This document shows positions 1-7,921 of a DNA stretch of 64,000 bases, one piece after another; position 1 is the first letter of the stretch; each line of letters opens with the position of its first letter. The translations under genes and the position numbers were made by a program. The notes beneath the pieces were generated by a model. That model did not search any database. It had not been told where the DNA came from and saw only the letters and a program-made list of their open reading frames with translations. Source of the stretch: Muriiphilus sp048268845 (GTDB taxonomy: Bacteria > Pseudomonadota > Alphaproteobacteria > Rhodobacterales > Rhodobacteraceae); assembly GCA_048268845.1 (NCBI GenBank), contig JBLWUQ010000003.1:1-64000 (forward strand). The letters are read 5' to 3'.

Positions 1-2
1 CC

Positions 3-89
3 TGGCTCACCTGGGTCTTCGAGCGCATCGCCGATCACAAGATCAACCATATCGACGAACTCGCCCCTTGGAATTGGACGCCGCAATAG
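3..89 (+). pseudogene. IS66-family transposase, C-terminal end (cut by window edge)
   Basis: The frame open from the window edge ends in a short tail containing VFERIADHKINHIDELAPWN and a stop at 87-89. This resembles the C-terminal domain of IS66-type transposases, which usually ends in an IDELLPWNW-like motif. Only 28 residues are visible, so it cannot be told whether the element to the left is intact. It lies just before a likely IS right end and next to a region rich in decayed genes, which fits a mobile-element border. Family assignment rests on recognition of the tail only. Confidence 0.65.
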
Positions 90-103
90 GCGTCAAGTGC
101 TGC

Positions 104-119
104 GTAGCCGGACGGATAC
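104..119. repeat. Probable right terminal inverted repeat of the IS66-type element
   Basis: The bases GTAGCCGGACGGATAC read on the opposite strand as GTATCCGTCCGGCTAC. That resembles IS66-family ends, which typically begin GTAAGCG followed by a C/G-rich stretch. It sits 15 bp after the transposase stop, as expected for a right end. The left end is outside the window, so the pair cannot be compared. Confidence 0.4.
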
Positions 120-313
120 AGTCAACTTCGGGCATGTCGAACCCTTCCCAAACGAAGACCCAACGCACGAAAAGTACTAGCTGCCTTCGAGTGAGGGCAG
201 AGCGGGCATGCACGAACCACGAACAAAAAAAGTCCCACTTTTGCCCAGGCACGAAAACGGTGGGACGATTTTGCCCCATAACCTATTGATATCATTCACA
301 CCAGGAGGTGCTT

Positions 314-388
314 TGGTGCCCGGGGGCGGAATCGAACCACCGACACGAGGATTTTCAATCCACTGCTCTACCCCTGAGCTACCCGGGC
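314..388 (-). tRNA. tRNA-Phe (GAA)
   Basis: On the minus strand the 5' acceptor strand GCCCGGG at 388-382 pairs with CCCGGGC before the discriminator A and an encoded CCA at 314-316. The D-arm contains TAGCTCAG, the anticodon loop is TTGAAAA giving anticodon GAA, and the T-arm contains GGTTCGATTCC. All four arms fold in standard fashion. It lies about 200 bp from the IS right end, so it could mark an island border, although no duplicated tRNA end was noticed. Confidence 0.96.
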
Positions 389-607
389 ACGGGTGAACGG
401 GCGGGCCGTTCGGGTCGCGGCTTTCTAGTCGGGGCCGGCGATGGTGTCCAGAGGGAAATTGGCGGATATCGGAGGGGTTCGTCAGGTCGTTCTTCGTGCT
501 GGTGCGGGGCGGTTTTCGGGTCTGGTCAGGCGCTTGACTGGGCTCGCCGCGGGCGGACAATCCGTGGCGTGGAAGCCTGTGCCTGCCGTTGGGACTGCAA
601 GGCCCGG

Positions 608-1504
608 TCATATGTCGGAGCGCTTGCGGTCCCCCTTCAGGCTTTCGGCCAACGCGGGTGTCAAGAAATCCATGACAGCGCGGATGCGGGCGGTGTGGCG
701 CAGGTCTTCGTGGGTCAGCAACCACAGATTGAGGCTGAAGGTATCAGGCACCTCGGCGACGCGGATCAGGTCCGGTTTCAGATCGGCGATGGCGCAGGGC
801 AGCACCGCAAGGCCAAGCCCGGCCTTGGCCAGCCGCACGGTGCAGGCCACCGAGTTCGAGCGCACCGCCGGGCGCACGCCAGGCAGGAATTGCTCGAACC
901 TTCGGGTCAGGGGCGCGTGGGCGTTATCAAGCCCGATCCAGTCATGCTGCGCCAGGTCGGTGCCGGGGTGGGCGGCGCAGTAGTCCGGCCCGCCGTAGAT
1001 CGCGAAATCCAGCCGCCCGACCTGCCGCCCCACCAGAGTTTCGGGCGGCGTGTTGCCGATCCGCAGGGCGATGTCGGTTTCGCGGCGCGACAGGTTCAGC
1101 GCCTCGTTGCCGACGACAATTTCCACCTCGATCCCCGGATAGGCGGCGCGGAACCGCCCCAGATGCTCCGGCAGCAGCCAGAACGCCAGCATGTCGGTCG
1201 CCGTGATCCGTACGGTGCCGCTCAGCCGCAGATCCTGCCCGGTGACGGTTCGGTCAAGCGTGGCGACATCGGCCTCGATGGACTCGACGATGCGCAACGT
1301 TTCCTCGCCCGCCGGGGTCAGCGCATAGCCGGTCGGCAGCCGCTCGAACAGCCGCACCCCAAGCGTTTCCTCGAACCCGGCGATCCGGCGGAACACCGTC
1401 GAATGGTTGACGCCAAGGCTGCGCGCCGCCCCCGACAGGCTGCCCGCCCGCGCCACGGCAAGAAACACCCGCAGATCGTCCCAATTCGCAAGCTGTGCAT
1501 TCAT
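608..1504 (-). CDS. LysR-family transcriptional regulator
   Basis: A 298-residue protein with an N-terminal winged helix-turn-helix at about residues 6-65 (key segment LSGAARSLGVNHSTVFRRIA) and a C-terminal substrate-binding domain. This is the standard LysR length and layout. The ATG at 1504 is preferred over a GTG at 1531 because AAAGGTG lies at suitable distance upstream. It is transcribed divergently from the HMA protein and P1B ATPase genes with 97 bp between, the classic arrangement of a LysR regulator with its target. Control of metal export is therefore an inference; the inducer cannot be read from the sequence. Confidence 0.9.
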   Translation of the reverse strand: MNAQLANWDDLRVFLAVARAGSLSGAARSLGVNHSTVFRRIAGFEETLGVRLFERLPTGYALTPAGEETLRIVESIEADVATLDRTVTGQDLRLSGTVRITATDMLAFWLLPEHLGRFRAAYPGIEVEIVVGNEALNLSRRETDIALRIGNTPPETLVGRQVGRLDFAIYGGPDYCAAHPGTDLAQHDWIGLDNAHAPLTRRFEQFLPGVRPAVRSNSVACTVRLAKAGLGLAVLPCAIADLKPDLIRVAEVPDTFSLNLWLLTHEDLRHTARIRAVMDFLTPALAESLKGDRKRSDI

Positions 1505-1601
1505 GCAAGGGCACCTTTCTGTTTTCGCCACTCCCTGTGCGCTGAGTGTGGGGCCATATTGGTGTCAGACGCAACAAAGATCACATGAAAGGATCCCCGC
1601 C

Positions 1602-1832
1602 ATGACCAATACAGCAACCCGCACCATCCTGCGCAGCGACGAGCTTTCCTGCCCCTCCTGCGTGCCGAAGATCGAAAAGGCGCTGCTGGCGCTTCCCGGC
1701 GTGGAAAAGGCCGAGGTGAAATTCGCCAGCGGGCGGATCGAGGTCGAACATGACCCGGCGCTGACCGACGTGGCCGCCCTGGTGAATTCCATCGCCAAGA
1801 CGGGCTATACCGCCAAACCCTCGGCATTCTGA
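1602..1832 (+). CDS. Small heavy-metal-associated (HMA) domain protein
   Basis: A 76-residue free-standing HMA fold. The metal-binding motif is CPSC near residue 16 (SCPSCVPK), followed by the typical IEKALLALPGVEKAEVKF beta-alpha-beta pattern. Such proteins bind soft metals (Cu, Zn, Cd) and hand them to P1B ATPases. The start at 1602 has AAAGG about 10 bp upstream. The next gene encodes a P1B ATPase lacking the N-terminal HMA domain, so this protein probably supplies the missing domain in trans. A hairpin followed by three T bases sits between the two genes and could lower expression of the second. Confidence 0.85.
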   Translation: MTNTATRTILRSDELSCPSCVPKIEKALLALPGVEKAEVKFASGRIEVEHDPALTDVAALVNSIAKTGYTAKPSAF

Positions 1833-1846
1833 CCACTCCGCCCCCG

Positions 1847-1872
1847 CCCCACCGCCTCCAGCGGTGGGGTTT
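1847..1872 (+). terminator. Hairpin between HMA gene and ATPase gene (possible partial terminator)
   Basis: Perfect 9-bp stem CCCCACCGC (1847-1855) and GCGGTGGGG (1861-1869) with a 5-nt loop, followed by only three T bases. It lies between the HMA stop and the ribosome-binding site of the ATPase. The short T run suggests leaky termination or 3'-end protection rather than a full stop. Confidence 0.5.
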
Positions 1873-1892
1873 GCCCTGAAAGGAGAGAGCAC

Positions 1893-3812
1893 ATGTTTTC
1901 CGCGATCATGGATATCTACAGACACCCGGCCAGTCGGCGCAAATGGCTGACGATTGGCAGTGGGTTTTTCATCGCCGTTGCACTGCTCGCCTGGTATGGG
2001 TTCGGGCTGGCCGCCCCCTGGGCGCCGCTGATGACAATTGCCGCGGTGCTTGCCGGATATGACATTGCGCTGCGGGCCTGGGCTTCGCTGCGCCTGCGTA
2101 TTCTCAGCATCGAACTGCTGGTCATCGTCGCCGCTACCGGTGCGCTGTTCATCAACAACCACTGGGAATCCGCCGCCGTCACCTTCCTGTTCATGCTGGG
2201 GGCCTGGCTGGAAACCCGCACGATGAGCCGCACCCGTGGCGCGCTCAAGGCGCTGATCGACGCCGCCCCTGTCACCGCGACGGTGCTGCGGGGTGGCGAG
2301 ACGATCCAGGTCGCCGCGCATGAGGTGCTGCTTGGCGAAACCGTCCTGGTCAAGGCCGGAGAGCGCCTGCCGGTCGACGGTGAGGTGATCGAGGGCACCG
2401 CTGCGGTCAACGAGGCCTCCATCACCGGCGAGCCGATCCCGGCCGAGAAATCCCCCGGCTCGCGCGTCTTTGCCGGAACCCTGGCCGAGAACGGCCTGCT
2501 GCATCTGCGCGCCACCGGCGTCGGCGCCGACACCACGCTGGCGCGGATCATCACCCGCGTTGAAGAGGCACAAGAGGCCAAGGCCCCGGCGCAGCGGATG
2601 ATCGAGAGTTTCGGGCGCTGGTATACGCCGGGCGTGTTCGTGATGGCGATCGTCAGCTACATCGTCACGCGCAACGTCGAACTGGCGCTGACGCTGCTGG
2701 TGGTCAGTTGCCCCGGCGCGCTGGTCATCTCGACGCCGGTTTCGGTCGTGGCCGGGATCGGACGTGCCGCCCGCGCCGGTATCCTGATCAAGGGCGGCGA
2801 GCATCTGGAGAACGCCGGGCGCATCACCGCACTGGCGCTCGACAAGACCGGCACGCTGACCGAGGGCCAGCCGCGTCTGGCCGAGGTCGTGGCGCTGGCG
2901 GGTCAGAGCAAGGAAGACGTGCTGCTCTGGGCCGCGATTGCCGAGACCGGGTCGAACCACCCGCTGGGTCGCCCGATCATCGAGGCGGCGCGTGCGCAGG
3001 GCCACCTGCCCACCGCCGAGTCGCTTGAGGAGATCGCCGGCATGGGTCTGATCGCCCGCCATGACGGTCACGACATCGCCGTCGGCAGCCACCGGTTGTT
3101 CGATCATCTCAAGATCGACTTCGGCGACGAGGCCAATGACGGCATCGCCCGCCTGCACGGGCTGGGCCACACGGTGGTGATCGTGGCGCGCAATGGCGAA
3201 GTCGTGGGTCTGCTGGGTCTGGCCGACATGGCGCGCGCCAGCGCCAAGCCGATGATCGACCGGCTGCACGCCCTGGGGGTGCGCCGTGTGGTGATGCTGA
3301 CCGGCGACCAGCGCCCGGCAGCCGAGGCGATTGCCAAGGCGGTCGGCGTGGACGAGGTGCATGCCGGGATGATGCCGGACGACAAGCTGGACCGTATCCG
3401 GGCCATGCGCGCCGAGGGCTTTCGCGTGGCGATGGTCGGCGACGGTATCAACGACGCGCCCGCCCTGGCGGCGGCCGACATCAGCATCGCGATGGGGGCG
3501 AGCGGCAGCGACATCGCCATCGAAACGGCGGATATCGCGCTGATGACCGACGATCTGGGCAAGATCGCCGAGGCGATGGAAATCTCGCGCGCGACGCTGA
3601 CCAATATGCGCCAGAACCTTGTCATTGCCGTGCTTACGGTCATCGGCCTGCTGATCGGGGTCTATACCGGCACGATCCACATGGCGGGCGGGATGCTGGT
3701 CCACCAGTTGTCAGTGCTGGTCGTCATCCTCAACGGCATGCGCCTCTTGCGTGTGCCCAAGGCCACCAAGGCCAGAGCCGCTGTCCAGACCGCCGAACGC
3801 GTCGCTGCGTAG
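1893..3812 (+). CDS. P1B-type heavy-metal-translocating ATPase without HMA domain
   Basis: A 639-residue membrane pump. Visible hallmarks are the actuator motif ITGEP (about 177-181), the phosphorylation site DKTGTLTEG with Asp317, the nucleotide-domain HP motif in SNHPLG (about 354-359), and the hinge MVGDGINDAPAL. About eight membrane segments are seen, including four before the actuator. The ion-binding motif in the sixth segment reads SCPGALVIST (Cys273-Pro-Gly), not the usual CPC of Cu/Zn/Cd pumps, so metal specificity is uncertain. The N-terminal HMA domain is absent, and the gene upstream encodes one separately. Start at 1893 has AAAGGAGAG upstream. Likely exports a divalent or soft metal under the control of the divergent LysR protein. 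Confidence 0.92.
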   Translation: MFSAIMDIYRHPASRRKWLTIGSGFFIAVALLAWYGFGLAAPWAPLMTIAAVLAGYDIALRAWASLRLRILSIELLVIVAATGALFINNHWESAAVTFLFMLGAWLETRTMSRTRGALKALIDAAPVTATVLRGGETIQVAAHEVLLGETVLVKAGERLPVDGEVIEGTAAVNEASITGEPIPAEKSPGSRVFAGTLAENGLLHLRATGVGADTTLARIITRVEEAQEAKAPAQRMIESFGRWYTPGVFVMAIVSYIVTRNVELALTLLVVSCPGALVISTPVSVVAGIGRAARAGILIKGGEHLENAGRITALALDKTGTLTEGQPRLAEVVALAGQSKEDVLLWAAIAETGSNHPLGRPIIEAARAQGHLPTAESLEEIAGMGLIARHDGHDIAVGSHRLFDHLKIDFGDEANDGIARLHGLGHTVVIVARNGEVVGLLGLADMARASAKPMIDRLHALGVRRVVMLTGDQRPAAEAIAKAVGVDEVHAGMMPDDKLDRIRAMRAEGFRVAMVGDGINDAPALAAADISIAMGASGSDIAIETADIALMTDDLGKIAEAMEISRATLTNMRQNLVIAVLTVIGLLIGVYTGTIHMAGGMLVHQLSVLVVILNGMRLLRVPKATKARAAVQTAERVAA

Positions 3813-3835
3813 GAGTTCACAGGTATCGCATGGAG

Positions 3836-3864
3836 CCCGCGCCTTATAGGCGCGGGTTTTTGTT
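3836..3864 (+). terminator. Intrinsic terminator after the P1B ATPase gene
   Basis: Stem CCCGCGCC (3836-3843) and GGCGCGGG (3849-3856) with loop TTATA, followed by TTTTTGTT. It lies 24 bp after the ATPase stop and closes the metal-export unit. Confidence 0.9.
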
Positions 3865-3912
3865 GCGGAGGGACTGCGCGCACCCGACACCGCAAAAAGC
3901 AGCACACCAGTA

Positions 3913-4217
3913 TCCCTGCTGATCGCGGCTTATGGCGCAATAGTCGTCGGGCACGGACCAGGAACCGCGATCATGCTGGCTTGTCTGACGTATTTCGTCG
4001 GTACTTCGGGGTAACAGTGTTCTTCAACGTGCCGATGAACGAAACTCTGGCGGGCATGGAGCCCTCAGCGGATGCGACGCTGGACTATTGGACCCGCACC
4101 TATCTGCCCCGTTGGAGCTTCTGGAATACCGTCCGCACCGTCGCCTGCGGACCGTCTGCAGCCCTGCTGCTGTTCTCGCTCGTCTGGGCGGCGCAGTCTC
4201 AGGCGCAGGCAGCTTGA
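3913..4217 (+). pseudogene. DUF1772-family membrane protein remnant, frameshifted
   Basis: The 3' part from about 4009 reads GVTVFFNVPMNETLAGM and then a WTRTYLPRWSFWNTVRT-like stretch and a final hydrophobic helix, typical of the C-terminal half of DUF1772 (anthrone-oxygenase-like) proteins. Just upstream a different frame reads IMLACLTYFVGT and runs into a TAA at 4012-4014. Joining the two at about 4003-4009 restores the expected GTFGVTVFFNVP order, so a one-base frameshift is the simplest explanation. The N-terminal third is missing or unrecognisable. The gene is therefore broken and sits in a decayed accessory stretch between a terminator and an acetyltransferase gene. Confidence 0.65.
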
Positions 4218-4343
4218 AAAACCGAGCCGCATCAGGGCGTCGAGTTGCGCAACGAAACGGAGTGGCCCCTGTCCGCCGGCGCGTTCGTTCACGAGCCAGA
4301 GCTGCTATGGAAACGGTCGGTAATGAAGAAAGTGGAAATACTC

Positions 4344-4802
4344 ATGCGTGAAACTCGCTACCGCCGAGCAACAGCAGCGAACCTGGGGGCGATTGTCGCG
4401 ATGCTGGCTGATGACGTGCTTGGTGCTTCGCGGGAAAACGCTTCACCAGCCGTAGACGATTGCTACCGGGCTGCATTTGCGGAGATTGATGCCGACCCAA
4501 CCCAGTTTCTTTGTGTGGTCGAGGATGGGCAGCAGATTGTCGGAACCTTGCAACTCACCTTCATCCCGGGTCTCTCTCGCAATGGCACCAAGCATGGACA
4601 GATTGAGGCGGTACGGATCGCGAGCGAGCGTCGGGGCGGCAGACTTTGTGAAGCGATGTTTGCCTGGGCGATCAGCGAAGGCCGGGCACACGGGTGTTCG
4701 TTGGTTCAGCTCACCACGGACAAGGCCCGACCAGACGCACATCGCTTTAGTGACCGTCTGGGTTTTCAACAGACCCATATCGGACACAAGCTAAAGATCT
4801 AA
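4344..4802 (+). CDS. GNAT-family N-acetyltransferase
   Basis: A 152-residue protein with the GNAT core. It begins RYRRATAANLGAIVAML, carries the acetyl-CoA-binding turn in RIASERRGGRLCEAM (about residues 93-107) and the late motif DKARPDAHRFSDRLGF that often covers the substrate end. Length is typical for single-domain GNAT enzymes. An ATG at 4323 is in frame, but the ATG at 4344 gives the standard family N-terminus. The substrate cannot be predicted. It is a lone gene between two decayed genes in the accessory region. Confidence 0.85.
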   Translation: MRETRYRRATAANLGAIVAMLADDVLGASRENASPAVDDCYRAAFAEIDADPTQFLCVVEDGQQIVGTLQLTFIPGLSRNGTKHGQIEAVRIASERRGGRLCEAMFAWAISEGRAHGCSLVQLTTDKARPDAHRFSDRLGFQQTHIGHKLKI

Positions 4803-4959
4803 GGACGGGCAGCTAACCACCCTTTCCGCAGGGGCACTCGCAAATGCGGCGAGGATAGCGTCCTTCGGGCGAACGTCCGGCCTGGCGGGCCGCAGCGCAG
4901 CATAACGCTGGTCGTAAGAATGGCAGGTTTGACCAACCGTGATCGGTCAGCCCCTTCAT

Positions 4960-5579
4960 TTATATTTCAACTGCCTGCGCGATAGCAAGGGCTTCCTCGA
5001 GTTCGACACCCAGGTAGCGCACCGTGCTGTCCATCTTCGTGTGACCGAGAAGACGCTGAACCGCCCGCAGATTGTCGGTCTTCCGATAGATCTAGGCGAC
5101 CTTTGTCCGGCGCATCGAATGAGTGCCGTAGGCGCTCGACTCAAGGCCGATCGAAGTCACCCACACACTCACCAGCCGAGCATACTACGGGGTAGAGACG
5201 TGAAGCCGGTCGTGAACGCGATCGGGCCACAGATGCTGCGAGCCGAGCATCATCGGATCAGACAGCCAAGCCACCAGAGATTTACGCATTCCCTCGCTGA
5301 TCTCAAAGCGGACCGACTTTCCGGTCTTGCTCTGAAAAATTGAGGCGCGTTCCTTTACTTGGCCAGCCGCATAAACATCGGCGACCAAGAGCTTCACGAG
5401 GTCACACCCTCGAAGCTTGCTATCGATAGCGAGGTTGAATAGCGCGAGATCTCTGGTGTGTCCGGCAATCTCGAGACGGACCCGGATCACCCAGACGTGC
5501 TTAGGCAGTAGTGGACGCTTCTGCCCTTGTTCCAGGCGGGACGGCAGGCGCGGACGGCTGGCACGTTGACGGTGGACAT
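4960..5579 (-). pseudogene. Tyrosine site-specific integrase, inactivated by two amber codons and a frameshift
   Basis: Read on the minus strand, the gene starts at 5579 with GGGAGGAA upstream and reads VPAVRACRPAWNKG, then shifts frame between about 5531 and 5515, and continues RVRLEIAGHTRDLALFNLAI. It is interrupted by TAG at 5185-5187 and again by TAG at 5092-5094, and ends at 4960. Across these stops the frame still reads a tyrosine-recombinase catalytic domain: HSMRRTK (H-x-x-R box), LLGHTKMD and the nucleophile in VRYLGVE. Both TAG codons sit where a glutamine is natural (between STP and YARLV, and between KVA and IYRK), consistent with CAG-to-TAG mutation. Family members of this small integrase type are about 200 residues. 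Confidence 0.85.
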
Positions 5580-5968
5580 ATCAGTTCCTCCCATCCGCCC
5601 TGCCCACCTCGTCCTCGACATCGTGCCGATGGGCCGATCACAGCATCCTGATGAACCCCAGGTGGCCGCTCCGAGCCCAATTTGCCGAGTGCCGCGGGAC
5701 GCACGCATGCCGGGTAGCGCCGGCGGGCAAAATATTTTCAATGACTGCTCGGGGCCTGTCTGGGGTTTGTGGCCCCGGAAATCGGGCAATCTGCCTGTCA
5801 TTCCCCCAAGCGAGCGTTTCAGGAGTTGATCGCAGGTTGCCGTTATCATCGTGAATTGGTACGCGATATTCTGATTGAATTTCTGTCCATGAACCCACGC
5901 TGCAGGCCGGTCGGATGCCTGCATTGCCAGGCATCTTGAACAGGTCTTGCCCCCTACCGGAGATGGAA
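5580..5968. other. Gene-poor stretch upstream of the TehB-like gene
   Basis: No convincing coding sequence was seen on either strand. The only structured element is a hairpin GATGCCTG (5914-5921) / CAGGCATC (5928-5935) with a 6-nt loop, 34 bp before the methyltransferase start, which could act in its 5' leader. Confidence 0.5.
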
Positions 5969-6532
5969 ATGACAGATCTGAACAGCCGTCACGGCCTGAA
6001 CCCGCCCCACAGCGAAGTGGTCAACGCTTGCCAGCAGATCAAGCCTTGCGACGCACTCGACATGGGATGCTCGAATGGCCGCAATGCCCTTTACCTCAGC
6101 CAGCAGGGTTTCAACGTCACCGCAGTGGACAGCAACGCCAATGCCATTGGCATGCTGCAATCCATTGTCGCGCAGGAAGGCATCGGCAATATCGATGCGC
6201 GCGTCTATGACATCAACCGGGCCGGATTGGATGCCGACTATGGGTTCATCGCCTGTACCGTGACCCTGATGTTTCTCGACTCCGGGCGGGTCGAGGCCGT
6301 TCTCGCCGACATGCAGGCACATACCGCGCCCGGCGGCTACAATCTGATCGTTTGTGCCATGGACACAGCCGCCCATCCCTGCCCGGTCGGGTTTCCGTTC
6401 ACCCTGCATGAAGGCCAGCTCAGCACCATCTATCAGGGCTGGGAAATGCTCAAGTACAACGAAGATCTCGGCACCATGCACAACGGGGCACAGCTACAGT
6501 TTGCAACCATGCTGGCGCGCAAACCGGCATAG
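5969..6532 (+). CDS. tehB: TehB-like SAM-dependent methyltransferase (tellurite resistance type)
   Basis: A 187-residue class I methyltransferase. The SAM-binding motif I is ALDMGCSNGRNALYLS near residues 31-46. Later segments VTLMFLDSG, PGGYNLIVCAMDTA, CPVGFPFTLHEGQL and GWEMLKYNEDLG match the TehB pattern closely, including the conserved C-terminal FATMLARK. TehB enzymes methylate tellurite/selenite or detoxify them using SAM. An ATG at 5963 is also in frame, but CGGAG at proper distance favours 5969. No tehA was seen beside it. It lies in the same accessory region as the metal ATPase, which suggests an acquired metal/metalloid-resistance patch. Confidence 0.88.
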   Translation: MTDLNSRHGLNPPHSEVVNACQQIKPCDALDMGCSNGRNALYLSQQGFNVTAVDSNANAIGMLQSIVAQEGIGNIDARVYDINRAGLDADYGFIACTVTLMFLDSGRVEAVLADMQAHTAPGGYNLIVCAMDTAAHPCPVGFPFTLHEGQLSTIYQGWEMLKYNEDLGTMHNGAQLQFATMLARKPA

Positions 6533-6914
6533 GCGTTAATAGTCCTTGCGCGTCCGAGAATGTCGCCGGTGGGTGGCCTTCGCCCTTACGGCTTGCATGA
6601 TTTCTGCCCGTGCCCCCGATGACGACGAGAACAAGGCCCTCCGGGTGAGGGACGCCACGGCTTCAAGGCCATAGCCGTCAGTCGGCTACATGGGACCGAT
6701 TGACGGCTATGGCCCTGAAATTCCATCGCGGGGTGAACAGAGCCGAAGTTTTTTCTTCGTGCCACTGACTGTTGGCCAATCTCCATATCAAAGGAGGGAA
6801 ACAACTCGCATCCATCCCGGGCAGAACAAGGGGCCACCTACCCACAGGAAACGGCACGCGGACAGGGCTTGAGGCTGCCATGAATGGCAGACGCGCAACA
6901 AAAGGAGCACCAAC
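6533..6914. other. Non-coding stretch with a long inverted repeat and a 16-bp palindrome
   Basis: No gene was supported on either strand. It contains a 19-bp imperfect inverted repeat (6667-6685 / 6696-6714) and, just before the next gene's ribosome-binding site, the palindrome CTGCCATGAATGGCAG (6875-6890). Confidence 0.55.
6667..6714. repeat. 19-bp inverted repeat with 10-nt spacer
   Basis: The left arm GGCCATAGCCGTCAGTCGG (6667-6685) and right arm CCGATTGACGGCTATGGCC (6696-6714) match as reverse complements at 18 of 19 positions. There is no T run on either side, so this is not an ordinary terminator. It could be a recombination or protein-binding site, or a remnant end of a mobile element. 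Confidence 0.75.
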
Positions 6915-7328
6915 ATGCTGCGCAGCCTACCCACGAAGACGCTGTCCGCAGATCCGCGACTCGCCAGCGTCCGCGCGCATTTCGCCGAGCACGGAACGGC
7001 CCTGTGCAATGCCGCCGGGCTGATCGACGCCGACGCAGGAACTGCCCGCGTTCTGCGTCTCATGTCCACTCTGCGTGAAGCGTCGCGCCTCGACCGGGCG
7101 ACGCGGCGCAGGCTGGTCGATCTGCACCGGCTCCTATCCCTCGATCCCGTTGTCGACGAGTTCGAACCGGACTTGTCCTTCTGGAGTCCTATCGACCCCG
7201 CCAGCCCCGAAGTGGAGGAGCTTTGCCTGCTCACCGACCGTCTCTATGACCTTCTGGTCGAAATCGGAGAACTGGATGAGGACCAGGATGCACTGGCGCT
7301 CGCTCTCCGGGCGCAAGACGCGGCCTGA
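6915..7328 (+). CDS. Hypothetical protein, acidic, helical (first of a two-gene pair)
   Basis: A 137-residue protein that I do not recognise. It is rich in Leu, Asp and Glu and is predicted by eye to be mainly helical, with a C-terminal stretch LLVEIGELDEDQDALALALR. There is no signal peptide or membrane segment. The start has AAAAGGAG at ideal distance, so it is probably translated. A 16-bp palindrome lies about 25 bp before the start. It is followed 75 bp later by another unrecognised gene in the same direction, suggesting a small operon. Similar small genes are common on Rhodobacteraceae plasmids and islands, which is background knowledge rather than a match. Confidence 0.65.
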   Translation: MLRSLPTKTLSADPRLASVRAHFAEHGTALCNAAGLIDADAGTARVLRLMSTLREASRLDRATRRRLVDLHRLLSLDPVVDEFEPDLSFWSPIDPASPEVEELCLLTDRLYDLLVEIGELDEDQDALALALRAQDAA

Positions 7329-7403
7329 AACGGACGGCCGGTCGTGCGCGGACTGCACGGCTGGCGTCCTGCACTTCCCACGAAGCGACAAGAGGACACT
7401 GCC

Positions 7404-7874
7404 ATGAAATATTTCGCTCAACTGAGTCTCGACCATCTCTGGGCCCGGACGTTGCAGGAAATCGATTTCCTGCACGATGAAGCCCAACGCAATGATGCGG
7501 AGATGTCTGCACCAGACCTCAACATTCTGTCGAAAGCGCTCCGCGACCTGCGCAACGACGGGCCGCTTTCGGACCAGGTGGCTGGCGAGATCGGTCGCAT
7601 CGAGGATCTTCTTTACGAAGCCGTCGCGCGAGAGACCCTCGGCTTCCGGAACGTCTTCGACGGAACGGATGACCCGGACCACGGTGCCATCGGGCGTGTC
7701 CTGGAGGTCCCTATTCTGTCGAAGAACGGCGCCGCTCTCGACGCTCTGCAACAGCGTTTCCGAAAGATCTTGGCCATGCGTGATCTTCTGGCGGCCCGGG
7801 TCGATGCGGGCTGCCAGATGGCTCGCCTGGGGGTCGCCGGAAACGACGCCGTCTCGGACAAGAGCGCAGCCTGA
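7404..7874 (+). CDS. Hypothetical protein, helical (second of a two-gene pair)
   Basis: A 156-residue soluble protein that I do not recognise. It begins MKYFAQLSLDHLWARTLQEI and has a long heptad-like middle part (DLNILSKALRDLRNDGPL), so a helical bundle is plausible. Start at 7404 is supported by AAGAGGA upstream. It probably shares a transcript with the gene before it. No catalytic motif is visible. Toxin-antitoxin or plasmid-maintenance roles are possible from the paired small-gene layout, but nothing in the sequence demonstrates this. Confidence 0.65.
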   Translation: MKYFAQLSLDHLWARTLQEIDFLHDEAQRNDAEMSAPDLNILSKALRDLRNDGPLSDQVAGEIGRIEDLLYEAVARETLGFRNVFDGTDDPDHGAIGRVLEVPILSKNGAALDALQQRFRKILAMRDLLAARVDAGCQMARLGVAGNDAVSDKSAA

Positions 7875-7921
7875 AGACCTATCCCGCACCGCTGCAGAAC
7901 GACTGCGGCGGTGCGGGGGCC

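Noticed and set aside
1581..3704. 707-residue minus-strand frame opposite the P1B ATPase gene
   Set aside because: No domain is visible, and the opposite strand encodes a clear ATPase.
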